Shown: piece after piece, positions 24,427 through 32,593 of the stretch
Layout of the letters: every line of letters starts with the position of its first letter
Numbering within the stretch: the stretch's first letter is position 1
Assembly: GCF_025629245.1 (NCBI RefSeq)
Contig: NZ_JANZXN010000005.1
Span: forward strand, 62,001 to 126,000
Reading direction: 5' to 3'
Length of the DNA: 64,000 nucleotides
Source of the DNA: Natronobiforma cellulositropha
GTDB lineage: Archaea > Halobacteriota > Halobacteria > Halobacteriales > Natrialbaceae
Made by a program: the position numbers and the translations under genes
Notes under the pieces: model-generated
Told to the model about the DNA's origin: nothing
The model's database searches: none
Seen by the model: the letters and a program-made list of their open reading frames with translations, nothing else

Positions 24427-26151
24427 CTACTCCGGCTGGTGGGGGTCGGCCCACTCGTCTTGCGGTTCGTACTCCGGTGGGTAGTGAAGCTGGCCGTCTT
24501 CGTTCCACTGGAAGCCCGCGTCGGCTAAGACGTCGATCGCCGCCTCGATGTCGAACGGTCGCCCGTCGAGAGTGTCGTTGTACCAGAACTCGAGTCCCGG
24601 CGAGAGCGTCGCGTCGATGATCTCGGCGAAGCCGTCGGCACCGATGTCGACGATGTCCTCGCGCGGAATCGTGTAGGCGACCGCCTCCCGGATCGCCGGG
24701 TTGGCGAACGGCTCGCGGCGGCGGTTGGGGACGCCGTAGTGGATCGAGGTCATCAGCGCGCTCTCGAGGGCGATGTCGTCGTCGTCCTCGAGCGTGATCA
24801 GCTGGTCGGCGGGCAGGTCGAAGTTGATCATGTCGACCTCGCCGCCCTGGACGAGACTGGCCGACGAGGAGGCGTCCGCGGACTCGACACGGATGAACTC
24901 GTCGACGTTCGGCTCGTGGTGGTGGCCCTCGTGTGCGCTGAGCCTGAGGTCCTCACCGAGGTCGAACGACTCGAACTGGAACGGCCCGCTGCCGACGTAG
25001 TCCTGTTCGTCGACGATCTCACCGGGTTCGCGACCCTCCCAGACGTGCTGGGGGATGAGACTCGCGTTCCGTCCGGCGAGGATGACCGACTCGAAGATGG
25101 CGTCCGGCTCCGAGAGGTCGAAGCGGACGTCGAGGTCGGTCTCGGCCTCGACGGTCTCGAGGTTCTCCGCGAGCCCGCCGAAGTCGGGGTTCTCCTGTTC
25201 GTGGTACTCGAAGGTGAAGACGACGTCGTCCGCGTCGACGGACTCGCCGTCGTGCCACTCCATACCGTCGCGGAGCGTGACGAGGACGGTCGTGTCGTCC
25301 TCCCACTCGACGCTCTCGGCCGCCCACGGCTGTGGCGTGTACTCCTCGTCCGGGTCGGGGTGCATCAGCCGGTCGTAGACCAGCTGGATCATGTCGCGGT
25401 TGGCGCGGCTCACCAGTCCGGTGACCGGGTCGAGGTTCGTCAGGTCCTCGTGGGAGGCCGCCGTGAGCCGGCCGTCGTCGGTCTCGACCTCGACCATGTT
25501 CCAGATGCCCGCGAGACCGTCCTCGAGCATCCCCGAGACGTTCGAGACCCGGTCGGAGCGGTACGGCATCGCCCGGTCCTGGACGACGATCGGGTGAATC
25601 ACGTTCTCCTCGACGAGGTACTCCTGCATCTCGAAGACGACCTCCTGGCGCTCGTCGGGGTCGACCAGCCCGCGCTGTTCTGCGAGCATCTCCTCGTACT
25701 CCTCGTTGACGTGGCCCGGGACGTTCCCACCGCCTTCGGTCAGCGTACTCTCGCTGGCGATCGTCCGGAGCGCGTTGTCCGGGTCGAAGCCGTCGAGCCA
25801 GCGCATCACCGTGTAGTCGAACTCGCGCGTGTCGAACACCCGCTCTAGGTGAGCGTCGAGCGCTCTCGAGTTGTAGTCGACCTCGATACCGAGTTCGCGG
25901 ATGTTCTCGGCGTGTTGCTGGCCGTACCAGTACCGGAGCGGCGCGTCGGGATCTAAGTTCTCGTAGGTCAGTTCCGGGACCGGTTCACCGTCCGGGTCTT
26001 CGACGACCGCTTCGTCAGGCGCACCCACATCGTCGTCGTCGCCGTTACCCGTACACCCTGCGAGCGAGACCACACCGACCGTTCCTGCGAGACCGGTTGC
26101 CCTGAGGAACGTGCGGCGTGATGGCTGTTCGCTACTGTGTAGCTCTACCAT
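24427..26151 (-). CDS. ABC transporter substrate-binding lipoprotein, SBP_bac_5 fold in circularly permuted order
   Basis: A 574-residue secreted lipoprotein that should deliver solute to the adjacent Dpp-type permease. A Tat signal (SRRTFLRAT, RR at 12-13) and lipobox LAGC (Cys33) anchor it outside the membrane. Residues 60-222 match what is normally the C-terminal part of family 5 binding proteins: AENIRELGIEVDY, EFDYTVMRWLDGFDPDN and EEYEEMLAEQRGLVDPDERQ. Residues 224-555 match the normal N-terminal and middle part: RLTAASHEDLTNLDP, LVYDRLMHPDPD, VTLRDGMEWHDGESVDADDV, YVGSGPFQFE, REAVAYTIPREDI and AIDVLADAGFQW. The order is thus swapped while every block is present in one open frame. ATG at 26151 fits the signal peptide and the TATA element; a longer frame starts 14 codons earlier. 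Confidence 0.88.
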   Translation of the reverse strand: MVELHSSEQPSRRTFLRATGLAGTVGVVSLAGCTGNGDDDDVGAPDEAVVEDPDGEPVPELTYENLDPDAPLRYWYGQQHAENIRELGIEVDYNSRALDAHLERVFDTREFDYTVMRWLDGFDPDNALRTIASESTLTEGGGNVPGHVNEEYEEMLAEQRGLVDPDERQEVVFEMQEYLVEENVIHPIVVQDRAMPYRSDRVSNVSGMLEDGLAGIWNMVEVETDDGRLTAASHEDLTNLDPVTGLVSRANRDMIQLVYDRLMHPDPDEEYTPQPWAAESVEWEDDTTVLVTLRDGMEWHDGESVDADDVVFTFEYHEQENPDFGGLAENLETVEAETDLDVRFDLSEPDAIFESVILAGRNASLIPQHVWEGREPGEIVDEQDYVGSGPFQFESFDLGEDLRLSAHEGHHHEPNVDEFIRVESADASSSASLVQGGEVDMINFDLPADQLITLEDDDDIALESALMTSIHYGVPNRRREPFANPAIREAVAYTIPREDIVDIGADGFAEIIDATLSPGLEFWYNDTLDGRPFDIEAAIDVLADAGFQWNEDGQLHYPPEYEPQDEWADPHQPE

Positions 26152-26173
26152 GCGTCGTACATGCGGCCGGACT

Positions 26174-26182
26174 GTAATATAC
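26174..26182 (-). promoter_or_regulatory. TATA element of the importer operon
   Basis: The minus strand reads GTATATTAC, centred 27 bp before the ATG at 26151, so the binding-protein mRNA is predicted to be leaderless. Confidence 0.65.
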
Positions 26183-26262
26183 GTTATGTTCACTAACGAT
26201 CATGGTCCCGTCGTTTCGTCCACTACCAGTTAGAAAGAAGATTTGTTTGCGGGTGGCGATGG

Positions 26263-26270
26263 TATTTTAT
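26263..26270 (+). promoter_or_regulatory. TATA element of the divergent SDR gene
   Basis: TATTTTAT is centred 29 bp before the ATG at 26296. With the importer promoter it makes a 144-bp divergent control region, so both directions may share one regulator. Confidence 0.65.
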
Positions 26271-26295
26271 CCTCCGTCTGCACATCACCTCGAGT

Positions 26296-27075
26296 ATGGA
26301 CCTGTTCGACCGACTGGACCTCACCGGCGAGGTCGCCATCGTCACCGGCGGCAGCCGCGGCATCGGATACGGCGTCGCACACGCACTCGCGGAGGCGGGC
26401 GCTCGCGTCGTCATCACCAACCGTGACGCAGCGAGCGGTGCGAGCGCAGCGGCAACGATCGAAGCCGACACCGATGCGAGCGTCGACGCGCTCGGGGCGG
26501 ACGTCTCGGACGAAGCGGCCGTCGAAGCGCTCGTCGACCACGTGCGAGCGGAACACGGGACGGTCGACGTGCTCGTGAACAACGCGGGTATCGTCCACAA
26601 CGTCCCGGCCGAAGCGATGACGCGCGAGGAGTGGCGGGCCGTCCTCGAGGTGAACCTCACCGGCGCGTTCCACTGCGCGAAACACGTCGGGCGCGTGATG
26701 ATCGCCGACGGTGGCGGCTCGATCGTCAACCTCTCGTCGATCTCGGCGTTCGTCGCCAACCACCCCCAGCCACAGGTCAGCTACCAGGCCTCGAAAGGCG
26801 GGATGGACGCGATGACGCGCCAACTCGCCTCCGAGTGGGCCGAACACGGCGTCCGCGTCAACAGCATCAACCCCGGCTACGTCCGGACCGACCTGATCGA
26901 GGACGTCCTCGAGACCGACCCCGAGATGGCCCGCGAGTGGTACGACGGGATGTTGCTCGAGGAGATGGCCAGACCCGAAGACGTCGGCCCGCTCGCGGTC
27001 TACCTCGCGAGCGACGCCTCGGCGTACGTCACCGGCCAGTCGGTCACCATCGACGGCGGCTACACGGTTCGCTGA
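26296..27075 (+). CDS. Short-chain dehydrogenase/reductase
   Basis: A 259-residue classical SDR with TGGSRGIGYGV (about 15-25), NNAG, the Ser in NLSSISAF and YQASKGG as the Tyr-Lys pair; it ends SVTIDGGYTVR. It is a paralogue of the SDR at 14428-15195, sharing long stretches such as RQLASEWAEHGVRVN and VYLASDASAYVTG. It is read divergently from the importer operon out of a shared control region, so it probably acts on the imported sugar or its first product. Typical relatives oxidise gluconate, sorbitol or similar polyols; the substrate here is not known. Confidence 0.92.
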   Translation: MDLFDRLDLTGEVAIVTGGSRGIGYGVAHALAEAGARVVITNRDAASGASAAATIEADTDASVDALGADVSDEAAVEALVDHVRAEHGTVDVLVNNAGIVHNVPAEAMTREEWRAVLEVNLTGAFHCAKHVGRVMIADGGGSIVNLSSISAFVANHPQPQVSYQASKGGMDAMTRQLASEWAEHGVRVNSINPGYVRTDLIEDVLETDPEMAREWYDGMLLEEMARPEDVGPLAVYLASDASAYVTGQSVTIDGGYTVR

Positions 27076-27132
27076 GCGGGACGAGACGACTGGTCGCGTT
27101 CGGCTCGCGCGTGCGGAACCGCGAAGTTCGGC

Positions 27133-27993
27133 TCAGTACTCGACGCGCGAGTAGTACTCCGGTTTTCCTTCGTACTCGAGGTCGAACGCGAACAGCCGTC
27201 CGGCGAGCGCGTTCGTCAGGGGTGCCTCGAAGGTCGCGCTCGTCACGTAGGCACGCCGGGAGTCCTCGCCCCCGAAAGAGAGTGTGGTGACGTTCGCCGC
27301 CGGCACGTCGACCCACTCGTCGAGGTCGCCCTCGGGGGTGAGACGGACGATCGCGTGGCCGCCCCAGAGACCGACCCAGACGCCGCCGTCGGCGTCGACG
27401 GTCAGGCCGTCGTAGGCCCACGCCTCGTCGGCGCTCGCGAAGACCCGCCGGTTCGAGAGGTCGCCCGTCTCGACCTCGTAGTCGTAGGCGTAGATCGTGT
27501 TCGTGTTCGTCTCGACGAGGTAGAACGTCTCCTCGTCGGGCGAAAATCCCATCCCGTTCGGGAGTTCGACACCGTCCTCGAGTCGGGTCAGCGTGCCGTC
27601 GGTCTCGAGGCGGGAGAGGTGGCCGACGCCGTGGTCGTCGTCGGTCATCGACCCGACGAAGACGCGACCGCGCGGATCGGCGACGACGTCGTTGAACCGC
27701 AGCCCGTCCTCCTCCGCGAGTCCGTCGACGACGGTGTCGGCCGCGCCGTCGTCCCAGACCGTGATGCGCCCGCCCGCGCCGAACAGCAGGACGGAGCCGT
27801 CGTCCTGGAACGTGAAGCCGCCGATGGGTGGGTCCGTGTGACACAGGTCGTGCTCGTCGGCGGCCGGATCGTACCGGTACAGCGACCCGCTCGGGATGTC
27901 GACCCAGTAGACGGTCCCCTCGTCCGGATGCGCGAGCGCTCCCTCACCGATCCAGCACGGAACGTCGGCGACGACGCTCGGTTGTGGTGGCAT
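27133..27993 (-). CDS. SMP-30/gluconolactonase family lactonase
   Basis: A 286-residue six-bladed beta-propeller, expected to open sugar lactones made by the dehydrogenases around it. Metal ligands of the family are visible: Glu in WIGEGALAHP (about 15), Asn in RFNDVVAD, Asn in ELPNGMGFSPDE and Asp in YDGLTVDADGGVWVGLWGG. The metal is usually calcium or zinc in the cytosol. A TATA element and a 15-bp palindrome lie right in front of the start. Lactonase plus sugar dehydrogenases is a strong sign of an oxidative, non-phosphorylated sugar route. Confidence 0.92.
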   Translation of the reverse strand: MPPQPSVVADVPCWIGEGALAHPDEGTVYWVDIPSGSLYRYDPAADEHDLCHTDPPIGGFTFQDDGSVLLFGAGGRITVWDDGAADTVVDGLAEEDGLRFNDVVADPRGRVFVGSMTDDDHGVGHLSRLETDGTLTRLEDGVELPNGMGFSPDEETFYLVETNTNTIYAYDYEVETGDLSNRRVFASADEAWAYDGLTVDADGGVWVGLWGGHAIVRLTPEGDLDEWVDVPAANVTTLSFGGEDSRRAYVTSATFEAPLTNALAGRLFAFDLEYEGKPEYYSRVEY

Positions 27994-27995
27994 AG

Positions 27996-28010
27996 CTCAC
28001 ACAGTGTGAG
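27996..28010. promoter_or_regulatory. 15-bp palindrome, probable operator of the lactonase gene
   Basis: CTCACACAGTGTGAG is a perfect 7-1-7 palindrome between the TATA element (28018-28026) and the ATG at 27993. A repressor bound here would cover the transcription start. The IclR protein encoded at 31662-32447 is the nearest candidate. Confidence 0.6.
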
Positions 28011-28017
28011 GGGGCGG

Positions 28018-28026
28018 CATAAAGGT
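28018..28026 (-). promoter_or_regulatory. TATA element of the lactonase gene
   Basis: The minus strand reads ACCTTTATG, centred 29 bp before the ATG at 27993; a leaderless transcript is predicted. Confidence 0.6.
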
Positions 28027-28040
28027 ACGGCTCGCAGGAA

Positions 28041-28652
28041 TCAGGCCGGGGTCGTCTCGAGTTCGCTCGACTCGAGCGCCTCGACGACGGCTTCGACGAA
28101 CTCGGGGAGGTCGTCGGGCACGCGGCCGGTGACGATGGTGCCGTCCTGAATCGCAGGGACGTCGTGGACCGTCGCACCGGCGTTCTCCAGATCGGTGTGG
28201 ATCGCCTCGTAGCCACAGACGTCTCTCCCGTCGGCGATGTCGGCTTCGACCAGCATCCACGGGCCGTGACAGATGGAGGCGACGAGCAGGCCGCGCTCGT
28301 AGGCCTCCCGGGTAAACTCGACGACCTCGGGGATGACGCGCAGGTGGTCCGGCGAGAACCCACCCGGGTAGAGCACGCAATCGAGTTCGTCGAGGTCGAG
28401 GTCCTCGAACTCGACGGTGGTGTAGCGGTTGCCCTCGACCATCACTTCAGGTGGGAGGGGCGTCCCGAAGCGGCCGGTGACGGGTTTGGTTCCCGTCTCG
28501 GAAAGCGCCGGCCGCGGGTGGTGGCCCGACTGGACCGGGACCAGCAGGACCTCCGCGCCCTCGTGGCTCAACTGCAACAGCGGATACTCGAGTTCGATGT
28601 CTTCGAACTCGTTCGATGCGATGATCGCGACGGTCTTCTCTTCGACGCTCAT
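28041..28652 (-). CDS. DJ-1/PfpI family glutamine amidotransferase-like protein
   Basis: A 203-residue protein with the nucleophile elbow SICHGPWML (Cys conserved) and the upstream Glu region of the DJ-1/PfpI superfamily; LYPGGFSPDHLR and DGTIVTGRVPDDLPEFVEAV complete the fold. Members include proteases, glyoxalase III-type deglycases and chaperones. Next to sugar-oxidation genes a role in removing reactive carbonyls such as methylglyoxal is plausible but not proven. The start at MSVEEKTVAIIAS is followed by a typical first strand. A TATA-like GCGTTTACC lies about 40 bp before it. Confidence 0.9.
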   Translation of the reverse strand: MSVEEKTVAIIASNEFEDIELEYPLLQLSHEGAEVLLVPVQSGHHPRPALSETGTKPVTGRFGTPLPPEVMVEGNRYTTVEFEDLDLDELDCVLYPGGFSPDHLRVIPEVVEFTREAYERGLLVASICHGPWMLVEADIADGRDVCGYEAIHTDLENAGATVHDVPAIQDGTIVTGRVPDDLPEFVEAVVEALESSELETTPA

Positions 28653-28725
28653 GAGTGATGCCTCGTCTCGACCGACGGGTTCCTCACGGGTAAACGCTTC
28701 TGCCGCGGAGAGACACGACCGCCAC

Positions 28726-30915
28726 CTACCTCGGCGCGATCAGTTCCGCGACGTGCGCCGGGTCGTCGTCCAGCACCGCCGCCACCTGTTCGCCACAGGA
28801 GGTGCCGCTGGTGAGGACGTGATCGTACTCGAGCGAGGAGAGCTGGTCGCCGAGTGACTCGCCGACTTCCATCGCGAGTTCGTAGTACTGGCTCTTGTAG
28901 CCGAAACTGCCCGCCATCCCGCAGCACTCGGCCGAACTCGTCTGGACCTCGTAGCCCAGTTCCTCGAGCACGGCGACGGTGTGTGCCTCGAGTCCCATCG
29001 TCCGCTGCTGGCAGTGGCTGTGGTAGGCGACGCGCGCCCCGCCGGTATCGTCCGGCCCGGCGAGCGCGCTCGGGTCGACACCCTCCTGGACGACCAGTCC
29101 GTAGACGTACTCGAGCAGGTCGTAGCTGTTCGACGACAGCCGGTCGAACGAGGCGTCGGGCAGGAACTTCTCGTAGTCGTCGCGGAACATCGCGAGGTCG
29201 CTCGGCTCGACGACGACCACGTCCGCCCCGGCGTCGAGGTGGTCGGCCAGCGCCGCGTCCACCGCGTGGGCACGCTCGCGGGCCGTCTCGACCATCCCCT
29301 GTGAGAGCGGGGCGCGCCCGCTCGAGGGGACGGCCGGAATCTCGACCGGGACGCCGAGTGACTCGAGGACCGCGACGGCGGCTTTCCCGCGCTCGACGTC
29401 GATGTAGTTCGTCGCCGTGTCGGGGTAGAGGACGACTCGCCGGTCGGTCGTCGGCTCGCGGACGTGCGTCCCGCCGCGTGCCGCGAACCACTCGCGCAGC
29501 GTCTCACGCTGGAACGTCGGGAGGTCCCGACGGCGGTCGACGCCCGCGAGGCGCTCCAGCAGGTAGCGACTCGGCGCGAGCGAGCCGACCCAGTTCGAGA
29601 GCGGAGCCAGCGCGCTCCCGACTCTCGCGAGCGTCTCAAAGTTGCCGAAGAGGCGCTTCTGGTGGTCGATCCCGCCGTCCTCGATGTCGGGCGTGAGTCC
29701 CGCATACAGCGGGTCGAGGATGGCGTCGTCGCCGGTGCGGTTGACCCGGTCGCGGACCGCGGTGTTGATCCACGGGATGTCGATCTCGACCGGACACTGG
29801 TTGACACAGCGGCTACAGCCGGTACAGAGGTCGTTGAACGTGGCGGCGCTGTCCTGGCCGTGGATGCCCGCCTCCCAGCCGGTCGCGATGCCGCCGGTGT
29901 AGGTCTCCCCGCCGAAGGCGTGGCCGCCGACGTGCTGAAAGTTCGCACACGAGTTGAGACAGGCCGAACAGCGCACGCAGTAGAGTGTCTCGCGCAGCAC
30001 CTCGTCCTCGCGCATCTCGCTGCGGCCGTTGTCGATCAGGACGAGGTGAAACGCCCGCTCGTCCGCGCCGTCGAGCGGCGGCGTGTTCACCGGCGGCGAG
30101 AAGACCGAGGTGTAGCTCGTGATCGACTGGCCGTTGCCCGAACTCGCGACGAGTTCGAAAAACGGGGCGAGATCGGTCAGCGAGGGAACGATCTTCTCGA
30201 TGCCCGCGACCGCGATGTGGGTGTCGGTCGACTCGACCACCTTCCGGGCGTTGCCCTCGTTGGTGATCAGCGCGAGCGAGCCCGTCTCGGCGACGAGGAA
30301 GTTCGCCCCCGTCATCCCCACGTCGGCCTCCTCGATCCGCTCGGCGAGGTAGTCGCGCGCGAACGCGGTCAGCTCCTCGGCCGACTCGAGTGGCTCCTCG
30401 AGGTCGAAGTGTTCGTCGAACAGCGCCGCGATCTCGGGTTTCGACTTGTGGAGACTCGGCCCGACGATGTGTGAGGGTTTCTCGCCGGCGAGCTGGATCA
30501 CCAGTTCGCCGAGGTCGGTCTCGTGGACCTCGACGCCGCCTGACTCGAGGGCGTCGTTGACCTCGATCTCTTCGGTGGTCATCGACTTCGACTTCACGAC
30601 CGACTCCGCGCCCGCCTCGGCGACGAGGTCGGCGATGTGTCGGTTCGCGTCGGCGGCGTCGGCGGCGAGGTAGACCGTTCCGCCGTTGGCTTCGACGCTC
30701 TCGCGCAGTTGCTCGACGAGTTCCGGGAGGCGTTCGATGGCGTCTTCCTTGATCGCGCGAGCGCGACTCCTGAGGTCCTGGCGCGCCTCCTCACCCATCT
30801 CTTCGAAGACGTCGTAACGGCGCTGGTTGATCACCGTCGTGTTGTGCTTGACCGTCTCGCCTTCGGTCTCCATCAGCCAGCGGATGTGGGCTGCGGTGTC
30901 GCGTTTGCTCGTCAT
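28726..30915 (-). CDS. lutB: LutB-LutA fusion: LUD-domain iron-sulfur oxidoreductase with CCG domain
   Basis: A 729-residue protein that joins two subunits of the lactate (or other hydroxy-acid) oxidase complex LutABC. Residues about 50-300 are a LUD domain (GANFLVAETGSLALITNEGN). Two 4Fe-4S motifs follow: CVRCSACLNSCANFQHVGG and CTGCSRCVNQCPVEI. The C-terminal third is a LutA/GlcF-like CCG domain with HSHCQQRTMGLEAH and SSAECCGMAGSFGY. In bacteria LutA and LutB are often separate genes. It overlaps LutC by 4 bp (ATGA). It probably feeds electrons from lactate or glycolate to the membrane; a related sugar-derived hydroxy acid is also possible in this setting. Confidence 0.92.
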   Translation of the reverse strand: MTSKRDTAAHIRWLMETEGETVKHNTTVINQRRYDVFEEMGEEARQDLRSRARAIKEDAIERLPELVEQLRESVEANGGTVYLAADAADANRHIADLVAEAGAESVVKSKSMTTEEIEVNDALESGGVEVHETDLGELVIQLAGEKPSHIVGPSLHKSKPEIAALFDEHFDLEEPLESAEELTAFARDYLAERIEEADVGMTGANFLVAETGSLALITNEGNARKVVESTDTHIAVAGIEKIVPSLTDLAPFFELVASSGNGQSITSYTSVFSPPVNTPPLDGADERAFHLVLIDNGRSEMREDEVLRETLYCVRCSACLNSCANFQHVGGHAFGGETYTGGIATGWEAGIHGQDSAATFNDLCTGCSRCVNQCPVEIDIPWINTAVRDRVNRTGDDAILDPLYAGLTPDIEDGGIDHQKRLFGNFETLARVGSALAPLSNWVGSLAPSRYLLERLAGVDRRRDLPTFQRETLREWFAARGGTHVREPTTDRRVVLYPDTATNYIDVERGKAAVAVLESLGVPVEIPAVPSSGRAPLSQGMVETARERAHAVDAALADHLDAGADVVVVEPSDLAMFRDDYEKFLPDASFDRLSSNSYDLLEYVYGLVVQEGVDPSALAGPDDTGGARVAYHSHCQQRTMGLEAHTVAVLEELGYEVQTSSAECCGMAGSFGYKSQYYELAMEVGESLGDQLSSLEYDHVLTSGTSCGEQVAAVLDDDPAHVAELIAPR

Positions 30916-31430
30916 TCGACGATCACGACCTCCATCTCCGCCGGGCCGTGGACGCCGACGACCAGTTCACCCATGTCTCCCGTCGAGGACGGTCCCGTGA
31001 CGAAGACGACGTCGTTCGCCCCCGCCGCGAAGTCCGCCGCGAGCAGTTCGAGCGCCGTCTCGAGGTCGGCGACGATGTCGGCCGCCTCGAGGATCGCGAC
31101 GTGTTTCGGCGGGAAGAGGCTCACGGGTCCGTCGAGACCCGGGCTCGAGGAGACGACGATGCTGCCGAGGGAGGCGACGCCGAGACGCGCACGCGTGATT
31201 CCGGTCGCGGCCGCCCGGAGGTCCGCCAGTGTCGGTTCGGTGCCGATTGCGGCCGGGAGGTCGACGCCGTCGCCGAGGTCGCTCGCGACGGCGGGCTCGG
31301 TGAGCCGCGTCTCGAGTGTATCCGCGAGTGCATCTCTGGAAACGACCGTCGAGTCGACGTCGACCGCTGCCAGGCGGTCTCGAAACGCCGAGCGGAGCGA
31401 CCGGTCGACAGTGTTGTTCGTACGGCTCAT
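30912..31430 (-). CDS. lutC: LutC-like LUD-domain protein
   Basis: A 172-residue protein with the LUD fold: ARLGVASLGSIVVSSSPG matches the ligand loop, and ANDVVFVTGPSSTGDM is the conserved end of LutC, close to the subunit contact. The start MSRTNNTVDRSLRSAF is chosen; the frame extends 56 codons further up, but that stretch is Arg-rich and unlike the rest. A TATA-like element at 31621-31630 would give a leader of about 165 nt to this start. It overlaps the LutB fusion gene by 4 bp, so the two form one unit. Confidence 0.85.
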   Translation of the reverse strand: MSRTNNTVDRSLRSAFRDRLAAVDVDSTVVSRDALADTLETRLTEPAVASDLGDGVDLPAAIGTEPTLADLRAAATGITRARLGVASLGSIVVSSSPGLDGPVSLFPPKHVAILEAADIVADLETALELLAADFAAGANDVVFVTGPSSTGDMGELVVGVHGPAEMEVVIVE

Positions 31431-31620
31431 GCCGCCACCTCGGCAGCGCGTCGTGGCATCTCGTCTGTGTGTGCGCTCATGTGCTTCGTTGCGTTGGTCG
31501 GCCGGCCGGACGCGTCTCGAGCGGTGGAGACGGGTCCATGGCCGGTCAGCGTGGAACGCGGATAGTCGACTCCACGTACCACTCGGGTTCGGTCTCACTC
31601 ACTACTGGTGAGCCATACGG

Positions 31621-31630
31621 AATAAATGTG
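31621..31630 (-). promoter_or_regulatory. TATA-like element of the lut genes with flanking inverted repeat
   Basis: The minus strand reads CACATTTATT. An inverted repeat TGTGAC-11 nt-GTCACA (31627-31649) covers its upstream edge and could be a regulator site, for instance for the IclR protein encoded next door. Confidence 0.45.
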
Positions 31631-31661
31631 ACGGTGAGACGGAGTCACACGGAGCGGGCGG

Positions 31662-32447
31662 TCAGTAGTGGTTGTAGCGCAACTCGGCGACGTTCGCGTG
31701 GTTTCTGACGGCGTCGATGAACGCCGGGTTCAGGTTGCCGTCGCGTTTGAGCCGGTGACGAGGTCCCGAGATCGACAGCGCGCCGACGGCGTGGCCCGTG
31801 TCCGTGTTTCGGATCGGTGCGGCGATGGCGACGACGCCCTCGCGACGCTCCTCGTCCTCGATCGAGTAGCCATCGTTGACGATAGTGTCGAGTTCGTTGA
31901 ACAGCTGTTCACTATCAGTGACAGTGTTGGGCGTCGATCGCGGCAATCCGTGCCGGTCGACGATGGCTTCGACCTCCTCGCGGGGGCGGTAAGCGAGGAT
32001 TGCCTTCCCGATCGCCGTCCAGTGCATCAGCGTGAACTCCCCGGTGGGCGTGTTGTCGTAAATCGCTTCACCCACCTCGTGCTTGTAGAGAATAACGCGC
32101 TGACCCCCCTGTTCAACGCCGAGATTACCGGCCTCGCCGGTCTCTTCGGCGAGCTGTTCGACCTCACCCTTGGCCGCCCGGTAGACGTTACAGCTGTTGC
32201 GGGCGGAGGAGCCGTAGCGGAGAAACTCGAGCCCGAGGCGGTACTGCTCTCCGTCACGAACCACGAATCCGGCCTGCTCGAGCGTCGTGAGGTGGACGTA
32301 GACGGTGCTTCGCGGCATGTCGAGTTCGGCCGCGAGTGCCGACACACCCACTGGCGCGTGCGTACGGAGGGCGTCAGTGATTGTGAACGCGGTCTCCACC
32401 GCCCCAACCGTCCGAATCGAGCCGTGGTCACCCGTTGTCCGGTTCAT
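31662..32447 (-). CDS. IclR family transcriptional regulator
   Basis: A 261-residue regulator. The N-terminal winged helix (about 14-75) has VSALAAELDMPRSTVYVHLTTLEQAGFVV. The effector domain follows (about 90-255) with LMHWTAIGKAILAY, the loop RREGVVAIAAPI and GHAVGALSISGP. IclR proteins bind sugar acids, aromatic acids or glyoxylate-type effectors. In haloarchaea they control sugar uptake and oxidation, as XacR does for xylose and arabinose. It sits directly upstream of the lut genes and is the only clear DNA-binding regulator in the sugar region. It probably binds the palindromes noted at 27996 and 32610. Confidence 0.95.
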   Translation of the reverse strand: MNRTTGDHGSIRTVGAVETAFTITDALRTHAPVGVSALAAELDMPRSTVYVHLTTLEQAGFVVRDGEQYRLGLEFLRYGSSARNSCNVYRAAKGEVEQLAEETGEAGNLGVEQGGQRVILYKHEVGEAIYDNTPTGEFTLMHWTAIGKAILAYRPREEVEAIVDRHGLPRSTPNTVTDSEQLFNELDTIVNDGYSIEDEERREGVVAIAAPIRNTDTGHAVGALSISGPRHRLKRDGNLNPAFIDAVRNHANVAELRYNHY

Positions 32448-32470
32448 ACACGTAGTTGAGCCGTGTTTCG

Positions 32471-32480
32471 CATAAGTGTT
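32471..32480 (-). promoter_or_regulatory. TATA element of the IclR gene
   Basis: The minus strand reads AACACTTATG, centred 28 bp before the ATG at 32447; a leaderless transcript is predicted. Confidence 0.55.
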
Positions 32481-32593
32481 GCTAGCACGTGTCGAGACCC
32501 GCCTCGTTCACTCACGGTAACACCACTCACATTCCAGTACTCACCAGGGAGTCAGCCGCGCAGTCGGATCACTCGAGTGAAGGCTCACAACCC

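Noticed and set aside
31431-31598. N-terminal extension of LutC by 56 residues, with a TATA element at leaderless distance
   Set aside because: The stretch is very Arg- and His-rich and unlike the acidic LutC body; the internal ATG fits the family better, although the promoter position leaves some doubt.
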